A DNA stretch of 64,000 nucleotides. It comes from Trebouxia sp. TZW2008. Lineage: Eukaryota > Chlorophyta > Trebouxiophyceae > Trebouxiales > Trebouxiaceae. The DNA lies in NCBI GenBank assembly GCA_002118135.1, contig BDIU01000035.1, forward strand, positions 186,001 to 250,000. The letters are read 5' to 3'. Positions 33,868 through 45,067 of the stretch are shown here, one piece after another; positions within the stretch are counted from its first letter, which is position 1; each line of letters starts with the position of its first letter. The translations under genes were made by a program, and so were the position numbers. The notes under the pieces were generated by a model. The model did no database searches. It was given only the letters and a program-made list of their open reading frames with translations, and had not been told where the DNA came from.

Positions 33868-36800
33868 ATGCCTGCACAGCTGCAGGCCCCCGGCAAGGTG
33901 TCTGCCGGTGCTGGCCGGCAAATCGGCAGCGTTGCGCACAGTGCGCACCTGCATCCGCTGCCTTGTCGCAAGCCCTTTCGACACGTTGGAGTTGAGCGGA
34001 CCACGAGACGCAGGGCAGGAAGACACTTGCACAGTCCGACGAAGGCAGTGACCTCGACGCTCGGGGAGCCCGAGCCGTATGTGGTGCGCGTCAGGCTGCT
34101 GCTGATCAGACTGCGTCTTAGAAGCCCTAGTGTGGACTGTACAGGTCGCACCAACTTAGCAACACGCATGTGCAGGATAAAGATTACAATCATGCGAGCA
34201 ATGCCGCATACTGGGCAACAAGGCCTGTCTTGGTCACAAAGCGCACTCTTGAGATAGGTCAGGGCAGTCTTGCTACAGTCAGCTGGCCGTACTAGGTTCA
34301 GGCCCTATGCATGCAATGCACATGCAGGCTTTGCATTTGCGCAATGGTTCGTCCAAACAAGGCTGAGTAGAAAGGGGGATGACTTAACCACACTGACAAA
34401 CAAGCAGGTTGGATATCTGCATGAACAGACTCTTTATGCTGACACCATGCACAGCGCATTCATGCGACGCTGTGCTTGTACAGGCTGAGCGCTTGAGGCT
34501 GATGCTGACAAGGCTTGGACCTGCTTTTGTCAAGATTGGACAGGTGAGCGACCACCAAACAAGGCTCCTGCATTACGCACATGCACTATGCTGCCTTCTT
34601 CTGCACTAAGCAGCAGCATCATGCCAGACAGCTCATTTGCCAGGCTCGGTGTAGCTCAATATTCTGCTGCATATTGCAGCTATCTGCAATAACACAGCAT
34701 ACACAGGCAACGCTGGTGCCATTAGCAACTCGCTGCAAAGTACAGCAGCATCAGAAGCAGGAGCACGCATTTAGGTTTTGTGCTACACGTACTGTGCTAC
34801 CATGTCCTAGTCACTACCAAAGCTTGAGACCATGCACCCGCCTAGCAACAACAGCATCAAACGCCAGAGCGACCAGCCAATTGCATATCAAAGGCAAAAG
34901 AGATTGTCAAAGGGCAATTGCAGCACCATCCAATGACTGGACACAGCAAAAGGCAAAAATTAATTTGAAATGTAGGCAGTGCTCTTGCGCTCACGTGTGA
35001 CATAGCCAGATGTGACTCTCCTCAATTACCTGAGACAATGCAAGCCTCACCTGGCATGCAGGCAGTATCATCACGGCCAGACGTGACACCCCCAGATTAC
35101 CTGAAGGAGTTGGAGAAGCTGCAGGACCAGATCCCTGCCTTTGACAGTGGCGAAGCCATGCGGGTCATGGAACAGGAGCTGGGCTGCCCTCCTAGCCAAA
35201 TCTTTTCCACCCTGGAATCCAGCCCTACTGCTGCTGCCTCCCTTGGACAGGTACAGTGTCAAGTTGTCACTCATCCTGTCACCCCTTGATTGCCCCTGGA
35301 CACAATTAATGGGGGAGACCTGCACTGCGTCCCTTGGAGAGGTGCAGCGTAGAATCATCAGCAATGCCATCGCCAACCTGCTGCACTATCTGTATGCTTT
35401 GCCAGAGATGGTACAGCAGGAAGTGGCCTGCATCTTTTGAGGTGCTCAACATGGGGTGAGTCAAGCAAACCTGCCTTACATTCTTCAGTGCTGCAAAGCT
35501 GACTGGCTAGAGTGCTGCAAAAGTGACTGTGTAGAGGGAATATATCCGCATAGCAGTCGTTTGCAAGCTCAGCAACGCAAATAAGATCAAGTCCTAAGCA
35601 TCTAATAGCTGCTAGACCCAATGCTTTGTGCAGCCAGTGTGCTGTGATGCTAGACCTAATGTTGGTGCTGGCAGGTGTACAAGGGTGTGCTGAGGAAGAG
35701 TGGGCAGACAGTGGCAGTCAAGGTGCAGCGGCCTGGTGTGCGGGAAAGCATTGCCTTGGATGTCTACATCTTGCGTTTCCTGGCAGGTCAGCCAACAGCT
35801 TCAGTTTCTGCAGGTCACATCAAGCTGGGCCTACTGAGCCTGTCCAGCACGCATTAAGAACGAATAACTTACATCAAGCATCAGACAGAGAAACTGCTAA
35901 TCCCTGCCCATGAAGTCAGTCATTGAAAGCTTGCTTGTTTGAGCTGACTGCAGCATGTATCAGCTGCAATATTGCTGCCCAGATATGTTGACCTTGAATG
36001 CACCACCTGTGAGCTGCATATCACGCTTGTGCGTACATATGGAGAATGCTGCGGCAATGTTTGCATATAAAAGATGGTTTGAACGAGTGAGCAGCAGTCT
36101 TCTGGCTGTCATGTGCAAGTCCCAGCCTGAAAGTCCGCTGGAAGGGTTGTGTCTTGGCCTCAACACATGCATCTTCCAACACTGGCCATGGCTGCACAGC
36201 CTTTGGCATCCTTGCATCCACATATTGTACTGTTATTTGGTTCACAGAAATCACTTCTTTGCGGGCAAGGTGAAGGAGTTGAGGAAGGTGACGAGTGACC
36301 TGCCGGCTTTGCTGGATGATTGGGCCAGCAGTCTCTTCAGGAAGTTGTGTTGCCTTTTCGTCCTTCTCATCTTAGCAGCGGCCATGATTGCACATCCCTG
36401 AGCGTCCACCAATGGACCTTCCCTTGGATGGTCCTCCCTTTTCAGCAATTGTTTCTGTGCAGGCAAGGTGAAGGAGCTGAGGAAGGTGAACAGTGACCTG
36501 CCGGCTCTGCTGGACGAGTGGGCCAGCAGTCTCTTCAGGGAGCTGGATTACGTCAGGGAAGCCAAGAACGGTGTGCGCTTCAAGAAGCTGTATGGCGACC
36601 TTGAGGTGCTGCCGTGTCTCTTCTCCTTTGAACAGAAGTCCCTTGAAGTACAATAATATGTTGATCTGACAACACCTCAGGTCAGGACGCTGAGTCTGTC
36701 AGGGAAGCCAGAAATGGTGTATGCTTTAAGAAGCTCTATGGCGACCTTGAGGCGCTGCTGTTCCCGCCATTCTGCCCTCTCTCTCTCTCTTCCTCACATA

Positions 36801-39800
36801 GTACATGTTCATTGCCATTGTCAGTCTTGATCTGTACATGGCACAGTGCTTCTGTCTTACACAGCATTCTCTTGATCAAGGGACAGCTCCTATCAGGACA
36901 TTCTCGTTGTGAGTGCAGTGCAATCACAATAGCGTGTGCCGCCAAGAGCTGTAAGCAATCCATGCGGTGCTGCTGTTCCCCCTTCCTCTCATCAGACCAC
37001 TGCGTTTTATTAAGATTGATGTCCTTGTTCTTGCTCTGTTAAATGTGCTGTGCGTTTGGCTATGTGCAACGTCCTCTGGCGCTTGATGCAAAGTGGCATG
37101 TCGGGTATGTGATCAGGATCATGTGCCCCACAGACTCACAGGCAAGTTGCTATCAGCTGTTCCTGACCAGGTGTATTTCTGCCAGAGACGCAGTTACATT
37201 GCCAGCATCAGGCCAATTGCGTGTCATTGACGCCCAACACATCACATACGTATTGTCATCAATGAGGGTGCACCATTGTGCAGGGTGTCTATGTCCCCAA
37301 AATGTTCACAGATCTGACTACACAGAGGGTCTTAGTCATGGAATGGATTCAAGGCCGACGGCTCAAAAGCTCATCCCAAAGCGGCCCTCAAGGCGCCCAA
37401 GAGGAGCTGAAAATGGTGGAGATTGGTGTTCGCTGCAGCCTGGAGCAGATGCTTGAGGAAGGGTACTACCACAGTGATCCTCACCCTGGCAATCTGTTCA
37501 AGATGGATGTGGCCAACAGCGCTGATGGCAAGCTGGCTTACATCGACTTTGGAATGATGGGAGAGATTGAAGGTTCAATCCGCAGGTGTGCATGTGCACT
37601 GACTAAGCGGTCGCTGTCATGCGACAGAAGCTGTGTCCAAAAGTCATGATTGTCATTTGCACGTAAACGCTTGCGCATTGCCCTAGGCAGGCTTCACAGG
37701 CCCTAGCAGCCGACTTTGTCATCATGGGACAGCAGAGTCAGTATGTGCCGCAGCAGAGCATGCTGTCAGGGCATGCAGCAGGGCATGTAGGGCATTCAAT
37801 AATTGCCCTGCATGAGTCATCCCTCCCATGACAAGGCATGTGTCATGTATGGCACAGCTCTTGTGCATGCCTGCAGGGGCCTAATGCAAGCCACACTTCA
37901 TCTAGTTGACAATGAGTTTGACGCCCTAGCAGACAACTGTGGGGTCTTTGTACATAAAAAATACATCATGTAATGCAGCAGAGCATGTTATCACATAGCA
38001 AAGCATGCACAGATTGAGCACATGATGCATGACTGCAGGGGTCTCATTCAAGCCACATTGCACCTAGTCAACCGCGAGTTTGACGCTCTGGCAGATGACT
38101 TTGTGGTCTTAGGACTGCTCCCTCCTGGCTCAGACAAAACCAAGATTACACCAGCCCTGACAGGCGTGTTCCAAAACGCCCTGGCAAACGGTGTGAACAA
38201 CCTCAATTTTGGGGATCTCAGCGGCAATCTTGGGCAGACCATGTATGAGTACAACTTCCGAATACCGCCGTACTATACGCTGCTTGTTCGCAGCTTGTCA
38301 GTACTAGAGGTCAGTCGCTGCCTCAGTGCCTTCTGAGTACACACGCTGCTCTAGCCTGATATCACTGACATTAGCAGCTTTATTGAAACTAGGTGGAGCG
38401 CCACCTCTGCATGTCAGATGTTTAGCCAACTTTAGTGTCCTGCATATTGTGTTACACCTCACCATGCTACGGTCATGATTGTTTTCACTGATGTTCTGAG
38501 CACCTACGCGACATACTCTGGGGTGAGGAACGCTTTGAGTCACACATACCTAGTATCAATGCTGGAAACTCAACATCACTATCATTACGACCTGCTGGCT
38601 AATGCCTACTGTACCCTGTGCTGTGCCCTGTGTACTGGATCTTAATGTGCACTGAAATTTTAGTGTACCCTTTACTGTGCAGGGTATAGCTCTGTCAGCA
38701 GACCCCAACTACAAGGTGCTGGGGGCGGCCTATCCCTGGATAGCTCGCCGGCTGCTGACTGAGCAGAGCCCTGAGCTGCGAGACACCCTACGCACCCTGC
38801 TCTACAAGAAGGGTAGATTCCAGGCAAGTCCAAAAATACCTCAACCTAGGCCTCCATCTCCCTTTTGCGCAAGAACTGCTGTGGACTCAATGTCAGCTCA
38901 TCAGCACGCGCCCTGCACAGTTCAGCGGCAAGCGCTTGACAGCTGGCTATGAACAGTCGGTGCTGGTCTCCTCACCAAGCTGCACAGAACAGTTCAAACT
39001 GTTCAATGGCCAGCTGGCAAGCGCCGGCTGCATGTGCAGTGCGTCGTAGAACAATCACTGTAAGTGAATCTGTCAGACTGGCACTTCCCTGCATTGATTC
39101 CACAGCTGAAGCCTCCATGCCATTTTGCGCAAGCATTGCTGTGGACTCAATGTCAGCCAAGATGTGGGGGCCCTGCACAGTTCAGCAGCAAGTGCTTGAC
39201 AGCTGGCCATGAACAGTCGGTGCTGGTCTCTGCACCAAGCTGCACAGAACAGTTCAGACAGTTCAATGGCCAGCTGACGAGCGCTGGCTGTATGTGCAGT
39301 GTGGCGTTGAACAATCACTGTAGCTGATACACCACAGACTGGCAACCCCTGCATTGATCTAACAAGCTAGGCCTCCGTCTCTTGTTGCAGAATTTATTGT
39401 GCGCTCAGCGTCAGGAAGCTGCAAGTTGCCAGCATGCAACTTCTTTGTCTTGCTTCACATGCGGTGCGCATGTGAGTGGAACAATGACACAAACCCTGTT
39501 GCTGCAGTTTGCTTGGCTGAAATCACTGCTGTAGTAGAACCAAGGATCAAGTGTCCTCAATGCGCATGCCTGCCAGCTTACAAGTTCCCCTGATATTCAA
39601 GTGTGTGAACGCGATGACGACGCAATGCAGATGCTGCACCTGCTCAACTGGCGCATGACGCACAGATTGTGACGATGGTGACAACATGAATGCTGTTGCT
39701 GCAGTTTGCTCGGCTGGAGTCACTACTGCAACAAGCTGCACGCTCTCCTGGCAGGCAAAGCTGGAAGACTGTTGGTGATGAGCAAGTCAGAGCTGCCACA

Positions 39801-42800
39801 GGTGATATACACTTCTGCCTCCTTGCTAGGCCTGTTCCCCAATGCCCTGCCCTTCTGCTGTCATTGCTAGGGCTGTTCCCCACGGCCCTGCCCTGCTGTA
39901 TCCGCCCTGGCGCTCACTCCCAATGACCTACTCGTTGTCTTTTGGGGATTCAGCAAAGTTTGGTGAAATACTACTATGCTCTGGTGATATTGTCTTACAG
40001 TGCTGCCTGTGGTTTATCAGATTTGGTTTTACTGGCTTGCTGGGTTGCAACTGGCAGCGCCCTTGAGGAGTTGCTTGGTCTTGACCAATATGGTGCTTGC
40101 AAGAGGCAGATTTTTGGAGATGTTGCTGGGTCTAGACTGGCTTGATGCTTGTAGGTGGTGGTGCTGTAGAGCCGTTGCTTTGCTCTTGATTGGCTTGATG
40201 CTTGTAGGTCGCAATGATTTAGAGCTATCGCTTGGGCTTGATTAGCTTGATGCATGCAGACAAGTTCTTATCATCATGCCCCAAGTCAGCCATCCTGGAA
40301 AGACAGGACATGGGACACACACCTCATGCTTGATCTGAAATATGCATTCTGTGTTTGTCACAGTTGTGAATATCACTACTCAGAATGATCATTATCACTG
40401 GTTTCATCCTTCATGTCATGGTCGTTGTTGACATTGTTGCAGGTGGCAGTGCTTTAGAGCTGTTGCTGGGTCCTGACGGGGAGTACATCAGGGAGATCAT
40501 CATAGATGAGCTGGCCAAAGGCATTGACGCTGGCTGGAGATCCAGCTTTGACTCCTTTATTGGATCTACCCGCCAGCGCCTCCTCAGTGCTTTCAGGGTG
40601 GGGAAAAAGTCTCTCCCCTTTGGCCTATCATCGCTTTCCCAACCATGATTTGTGCGGGCGCAATTGTGTTCTTGCAACTGATCGGCATGCACTGGAAGTA
40701 TGCGTTCATGTTTGATACAGCAGCGCCACTCCTTTGTTGGCGCTACCTGCCAGCGCTTCTTCAGTGCCTTCTGGGTACCGAAGAAGCGCTGCTATACCTC
40801 ATGCCAAGTAGGTAGACATCATCAATGTGTACACAAAACACCGCATTGTGTGTCGTAACAACATCCTGGAGGTTGCAATTGATTTGCGGCAACAAAGCAT
40901 CTGCAGGGTTTTGTTTATGCTACGGCGTTTACAGCAGGAAAGTCTGTCCAGGCTGAATGCTGTGGCACAGCTAGAGCCTGCATATAATTTGCTGCTGCAA
41001 ACAATTTGCCTGGTCCCAAACTTGTGATTGGCACGTGAACACAGCAGATTTGATTGGCTGGTGGTGTCAGTCTGCATATGTCTTGACAGCATAGATACAA
41101 GTCATCTGAGGCATTGAATTACTACACTATGGTTGACCTTGTATATTATGTGCACCAAGGGCTGGTCGCTGCTTTGCTAACTTCAAGTAACCTGTGCAGC
41201 CCTCATGTTGATGAATCTTTCAACACACTTTTGGTGCTGGCAATTCAGACGAGACCCAATCTGCATTTGTGCGGTCAGAAGTCTGCACAGGAGATTTGCT
41301 CTGACAGCTGTCTTTGATTGCCAGATGTCACGCAGCGCAGTCCAGCAAGGGCAGTTGCGAGGCAGGCCTGGAGGGCTGTTCCTAGAAGCCCTGCTTGCCC
41401 TGCCTGACTTAGCAGGTAATGCATCCCGCCTACATTCCTTACTCACTAGCGCTGCTGCATGTCAGCATCATCAGATCTCAGCAGCTTACGCTGCACATGC
41501 TGCATGTTTTTGTGTCCTTGCCCTGTACAAGTCACTTCTGTTGGCAAAGAGACTGGCTTCTGCAGTCCAAGCATGAGCATGCCTATTGGTCGTATGCATC
41601 TATGCAAGGCTATCTTGTCAGCATTTGTTCTCACAGCTCTCCCTTGACTCTCTGTGTTTCTTCAACAGGCAAAGAAGACAAGCGCCAGATTGAAGGCATC
41701 AACCGCTTAGTCAAGGCCATGCAAGAGATAGCCTCCCCCCACCCCACCCCCACCCCTCCCAAGCCCCAGCTCGCTCCCCGCAACAGCATCCAGCCAGCCA
41801 TGACCAGCCTCACAGCAAACTCCCCCACCACCACTCAACCCATCACCACCACCACTGCTGGTACACAGACAGCTGCCATGCGTAGCAGTGGCACAGTCAG
41901 CACTAGTGGCAGAACTGGTACTGCCACGGCTTCTGCTGTGCCAGCTGCTGCCACTTCATCTTCTTCTTCCTTGGACCAATCCCAGGCAGTGCAGGGCAGC
42001 AATGCTGCTGAGAACATTCAGCAGGCTGTGCAGATGCTGCAATGGCTTGTGGCAGAGGCTAGTCAGTTGCCTACTGCTGCCCGCTTGGAGGCGCTTCGGT
42101 AAGCACATGATCAAGTCTTTCACCCTTTTCTACAGTGAGAAGTTTGAGCACTACCTTGCACCGACTGTCAGTAGAATGTTGAGCACTATTGCTTTGGCAA
42201 GCCAATGCTCAAGCTTCACAACTGCAGTAGATATGATACTTGATGTGCGCTTCAGAGGTGCATATGAGCACCCAAATCAGTGGGTCACAATTGTCTCTGT
42301 TTAAAGGGGCAAGCCTAGGCTTCACTCAAAGCCTTGTAGCCACTCAAAGTCTTGGCCCCACCAACCACCTTGGCTCCACTCAGGGCAAGAGTGTCAAACA
42401 TTCCCTCTATTCAACCTGAAGTGCAAGCATTGAGCGTCCCCTCGCTCCGCATGGAAGCTGAGAATGTTGAGCAAAGCAGGGATAGCTGCAAAAACACCTT
42501 GCAGTCAAACCAACAGACAAGCATGTGCTCTGTTGGGTGGGTTGCAAGGTTCTCTTGCAGCTAAGATGGCTTTGCTCAAATTTCTTCAGTGTTTCTGCAA
42601 TGTTGACGTTGCTGTGTTGACTTTCAAGCTTGTGTCAATAGGTGATCAATGCCACATGTTACAGTGCATGTGCAGGCTTTAACCACCAAGCACCTGAGGC
42701 ATGCTGTCTAGCAGCGGAGAGCAGTGCCTTTGAATTCTGTGGGTTTGCAACCACAGTCTTGACTGTGCTGCACTGCAGAATACCCCTGCCTGAGTGCGCA

Positions 42801-43962
42801 ATCACGACTACCTTCTTAATTTGCAACCAGGATCTAGCCTTTGCTGCCTTGCAGAATACCCCTGTTGCTTGGCAACCACGATGCTGACTCTGCAGAACAC
42901 CCGTGTATGGGTTGCCAATCAACAACCTTGCCTGTGCTGCACTGCGAAGTACGCCTTTCTGAGCGTGCAACTACGCTTCAACCTTCTGGTGTTGCGTACA
43001 TGATCTGGACTTTGCTGCCTTGCAGAACACCCCTGTCCCTCAGCGGCCACAATGTTGATTCTGCAGAACACCCTTGTATGGGTGGCCAACCGACAATCAT
43101 GCCTGTGCTGCACTGCAGAACACCCTTGTCTGCATGTGCAAGCACAACTTTGACTCTGCTGCTCTGCAGAATACTCCTGTTTGAGTTTGCAATCACACTT
43201 GCATCTTCCTGGTTTGCAACCAGGATCTAGCCTGGGCAGCCTTGCAGGGTACCCCTGTTGCTTGGCAATCACAATGTAGAGTGTGCAGAACACCCTTGTC
43301 TGGGTCGTTCAATTGCATCTGTGCTGCACTGCAGAATACCGCTGTCACTTGGCAACAAGGTGACTTCACGGCTGCTAGCTAGAACAGCCAGAGCAGTCTT
43401 AGCACCAGGCTCAGGTCCCAACAACGCCAATAGCAAATCCAGCAACACCAACAGCTTTGCCACGAGCTCTGCCAACCAGTCAGCTAGCAGTCAGACAGAC
43501 TTGCGTGACAGCCCAAGTGCAGTGGCCTTGCGTACCGGCAACAGTAACCTGACTGACAACCCGAGTGCCCTCGGGGGCAACCCTCAGCAAAGCCCTGAGG
43601 ACTCCATGGATGAGGGGGAAGATCCCTTCATCAAGGATACTGAAGACTTAGTCAACAGCATGGCTACCTCGTCACCTTCTTGGAACGGTCCTAACCAGGC
43701 AGCTGCTACCAATGGGTCCTCAGCTCATGCAAATGGCAGCCAGCAGGCTCAGGCTAGTCAACCGCCCAGGCCAGTGCAACTTGACAGCAATGGTAATGCG
43801 CCAAGCAGGTTCAGCCAAAGCAATGGCAGTGGCTCAGACGCTAGCGCTGGTGATGGAAGGCTTAGGAAAGACGGCTCAATAGAGATGGTGACATTCAACA
43901 GGGGTGAAGGCAGGAAGGAGGCTCAGCAAAGTGTTGTATCGCGCTCTAGCTCCTCTCGCTGA
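33868..43962 (+). CDS. ABC1/ADCK/UbiB-type atypical kinase (ABC1K), probably plastid, with long Ser/Asn-rich C-terminal tail
   Basis: Exons 33868..34144, 34328..34407, 34484..34543, 35062..35250, 35675..35786, 36463..36605, 37284..37585, 38039..38309, 38683..38823, 39705..39801, 40443..40597, 41325..41415, 41669..42098 and 43335..43962. Phases match throughout, giving 991 residues; exon 1 is the least certain. The N terminus is Arg/Ser/His-rich, as in transit peptides. ABC1K motifs appear in order: LTRLGPAFVKIGQ (KxGQ, 136-139), VSSRPDVTPPDYL, the Ala-rich loop AAASLGQVYKG, AVKVQRPG (Lys218), LLDEWASSLFRELDY, DPHPGN (Asp352), IDFGMMGE (Asp375), then FRIPPYYTLLVRSLSVLEG. The family acts in quinone and isoprenoid-lipid metabolism in plastids and mitochondria. 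About 400 residues after the kinase are Ser/Thr/Pro/Asn-rich and unrecognised. Intron 9 is GC-AG. Many exon-boundary copies occupy its introns. Confidence 0.92.
34999..35360 (+). repeat. Partial copies flanking both ends of ABC1K exon 4
   Basis: Just upstream of exon 4, agccagatgtgactctcctc then attacctgaga (34999-35036) resembles the exon text gccagacgtgacacccccag then attacctgaag. Just downstream, gcactgcgtcccttggagag then gtgcag (35318-35345) resembles the exon end gctgcctcccttggacag then gtacag. Both ends of one exon therefore have decayed duplicates in the adjacent introns. Confidence 0.65.
36264..36344 (+). pseudogene. Decayed 5' copy of ABC1K exon 6
   Basis: Encodes GKVKELRKVTSDLPALLDDW and continues to SSLFRK, nearly matching exon 6 (36463 onward, GKVKELRKVNSDLPALLDEW) with a 199-bp offset. 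The acceptor has lost its AG (tttgcgg instead of gtgcag) and the second half of the exon is missing, so splicing to it should fail. Confidence 0.85.
36690..36752 (+). pseudogene. Decayed 3' copy of ABC1K exon 6
   Basis: The sequence gtcagggaagccagaaatgg and its continuation to cgaccttgag copies the last 60 bases of exon 6. Its donor has GC in place of GT (ttgag|gcgctg against ttgag|gtgctg). A further weak echo of the post-donor text (gtgctgctgttccc) occurs near 36966. Confidence 0.82.
37690..37942 (+). pseudogene. Two partial copies of ABC1K exon 8 upstream of the real exon
   Basis: At 37877, after a ctgcag acceptor, GLMQATLHLVDNEFDALADN copies the start of exon 8 (GLIQATLHLVNREFDALADD) at a 162-bp offset and then diverges. 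At about 37700-37730 a shorter piece (ccctagcagccgactttgtc) copies the ALADDFVVLG region. The 37877 copy stays open past the duplicated part before a stop. Confidence 0.8.
38850..39385 (+). repeat. 260-bp tandem repeat in ABC1K intron 9
   Basis: Two nearly identical units start with gcctccatct at 38850 and gcctccatgc at 39111. They share cagtcggtgctggtctc, agctgcacagaacagttc and gaacaatcactgta blocks. A third partial unit starts at 39370 (gcctccgtct) and ends in ttgcag. Spacings are 261 and 259 bp. It lies directly after the GC donor of exon 9. Confidence 0.92.
39500..39545 (+). pseudogene. Decayed copy of the ABC1K exon 10 acceptor and start
   Basis: The text ctgttgctgcagtttgcttggctgaaatcactgctgtag mirrors the real junction at 39705 (ctgttgctgcag, then tttgctcggctggagtcac) at a 197-bp offset. 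The copy runs into TAG in the exon frame. Confidence 0.85.
40044..40260 (+). repeat. 52-53 bp minisatellite made from the acceptor and start of ABC1K exon 11
   Basis: Four degenerate units begin at about 40044, 40097, 40149 and 40202 (starts ttgcaa, ttgcaa, ttgtag, ttgtag). A trailing trace lies at 40254. Each continues with text related to ggtggcagtgctttagagctgttgctgggtc, which is exactly the acceptor plus exon 11 start at 40437-40480. Two units keep an AG at the acceptor position and all are broken by stops. The array sits in intron 10, ahead of the real acceptor at 40442. Confidence 0.85.
40724..40780 (+). pseudogene. Decayed copy of the 3' end of ABC1K exon 11
   Basis: The sequence ccactcctttgttgg with gccagcgcttcttcagtgcc and ctgg|gtacc copies the exon 11 end (gactcctttattgg, gccagcgcctcctcagtgct, cagg|gtgggg) about 178 bp downstream. 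It retains a GT at the donor position. Confidence 0.8.
42765..43334 (+). repeat. About eleven copies of the ABC1K exon 14 acceptor and exon start
   Basis: The real acceptor is gctgcactgcag|aataccgctg at 43334/43335. The 570 bp before it contain about ten further tgcag|aayacccctg-like units, at about 42778, 42853, 42894, 42946 (AG lost), 43024, 43064, 43117, 43168, 43247 and 43288. Spacings cycle near 75, 41 and 51 bp, and the flanking motif gatctrgmcttt(g) recurs, so there is a higher-order unit of about 170 bp. Most units continue with gttgcttggcaac-like text that matches the exon. Confidence 0.9.
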
Positions 43963-45067
43963 ACAGTATTGTTCAGATACATTACAGACTATCATGCTGC
44001 TATATCATGCTGTTACTGAACCAGCACAGTTTTGCTTTCTGCACATTGCTGGCTCACAGCAAATAAGCTTGTGCCATTGTTAAGCACGCATCTATTCTTT
44101 GAGTAGGCTATGCATAGAATTGAGTCTTCTTAGAAGTTGATAGCAAGCAGTCTCCACATGGGCTGTGTAGCTGTGCAGCAACTCAGAAATTTCTTGCATA
44201 ACTAGACGGGGCCGTCATGCAGACACAAAAGCCTTCAAGACTTGCATGACAGCGCTTTTGATCTTCGCGATCTAGTTATCTTGAGCTGTTGGATGCATGA
44301 GCTCATGTTACACAATTAGAGCTGCTATGGTCATGCAGTGGGATCACGATCTTGCCTCCGTTCGGGTCTGTAAATGTTGATTCAACACTCTTCAGCAAAT
44401 GAACAAGATAACGGTATAAGCTGTCCACTGCCACTACATGAACTGCAACTTCTGCCCTGTACCCTCTACAAAAGGCACCAGGCCTGCCTGTACAGCTAGA
44501 CGCAGGGTTTAATCCAGCTCAGACCTGCCGACTGTGCCGCATGAAAGGGTATGAAAGATCCTACCGCTAGCTACGTCAATTTGCAGGAAAAGCTACGGCA
44601 ACAGCCTCTCAGCGCAGCACAGCAACCCTGCCGTGCAAGCCTGTGAATCAATCCCAGCAAGTTCATTAAGCATGTCATTTGCAGCTGCAGAAAACGTATG
44701 CTAGTATCATAATGAAATACAAGGTCGGAAACAACAAGCTGGGCCTGTCACAGCATTGGAGACAATTGCAATGCATGCATCAGATACTGCTCAAGACCAA
44801 GCGGCCAAACTGCTCAGCTATGGGGTGGACAAGTGCGAGGCGTAAAGGCACCTGTCTGCTGACAGTAGACTGCATGCCTCAAGACATGCTGCATGGTGAT
44901 TGCACTCTCAAAGCATGCAGTGCATGCAAAGCTGGAAAACTGAGAAAGGCACCTACTGCTATGCTACGAATTTGGCCGTCAAATCAGACGTACCAATCCA
45001 CCATGCCTCTCAATCTTGATCTGAATGATCTGGCTGGCACCAGTCCCTTCCCTTGCAGTGTGCATTA
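43963..45067. other. Convergent intergenic region
   Basis: The region lies between the stop of the ABC1K gene and the stop of the minus-strand HExxH gene. A plus-strand open frame from 44679 (163 codons) runs antisense into the last exon of that gene and has no motif, so it is not called. It should contain both 3' UTRs. No RNA gene was recognised. Confidence 0.45.

Noticed and set aside
42765..43334. CRISPR-like array of short regular repeats
   Set aside because: The units are degenerate, of uneven spacing, contain no unique spacers, sit in a eukaryotic intron and match the following exon.
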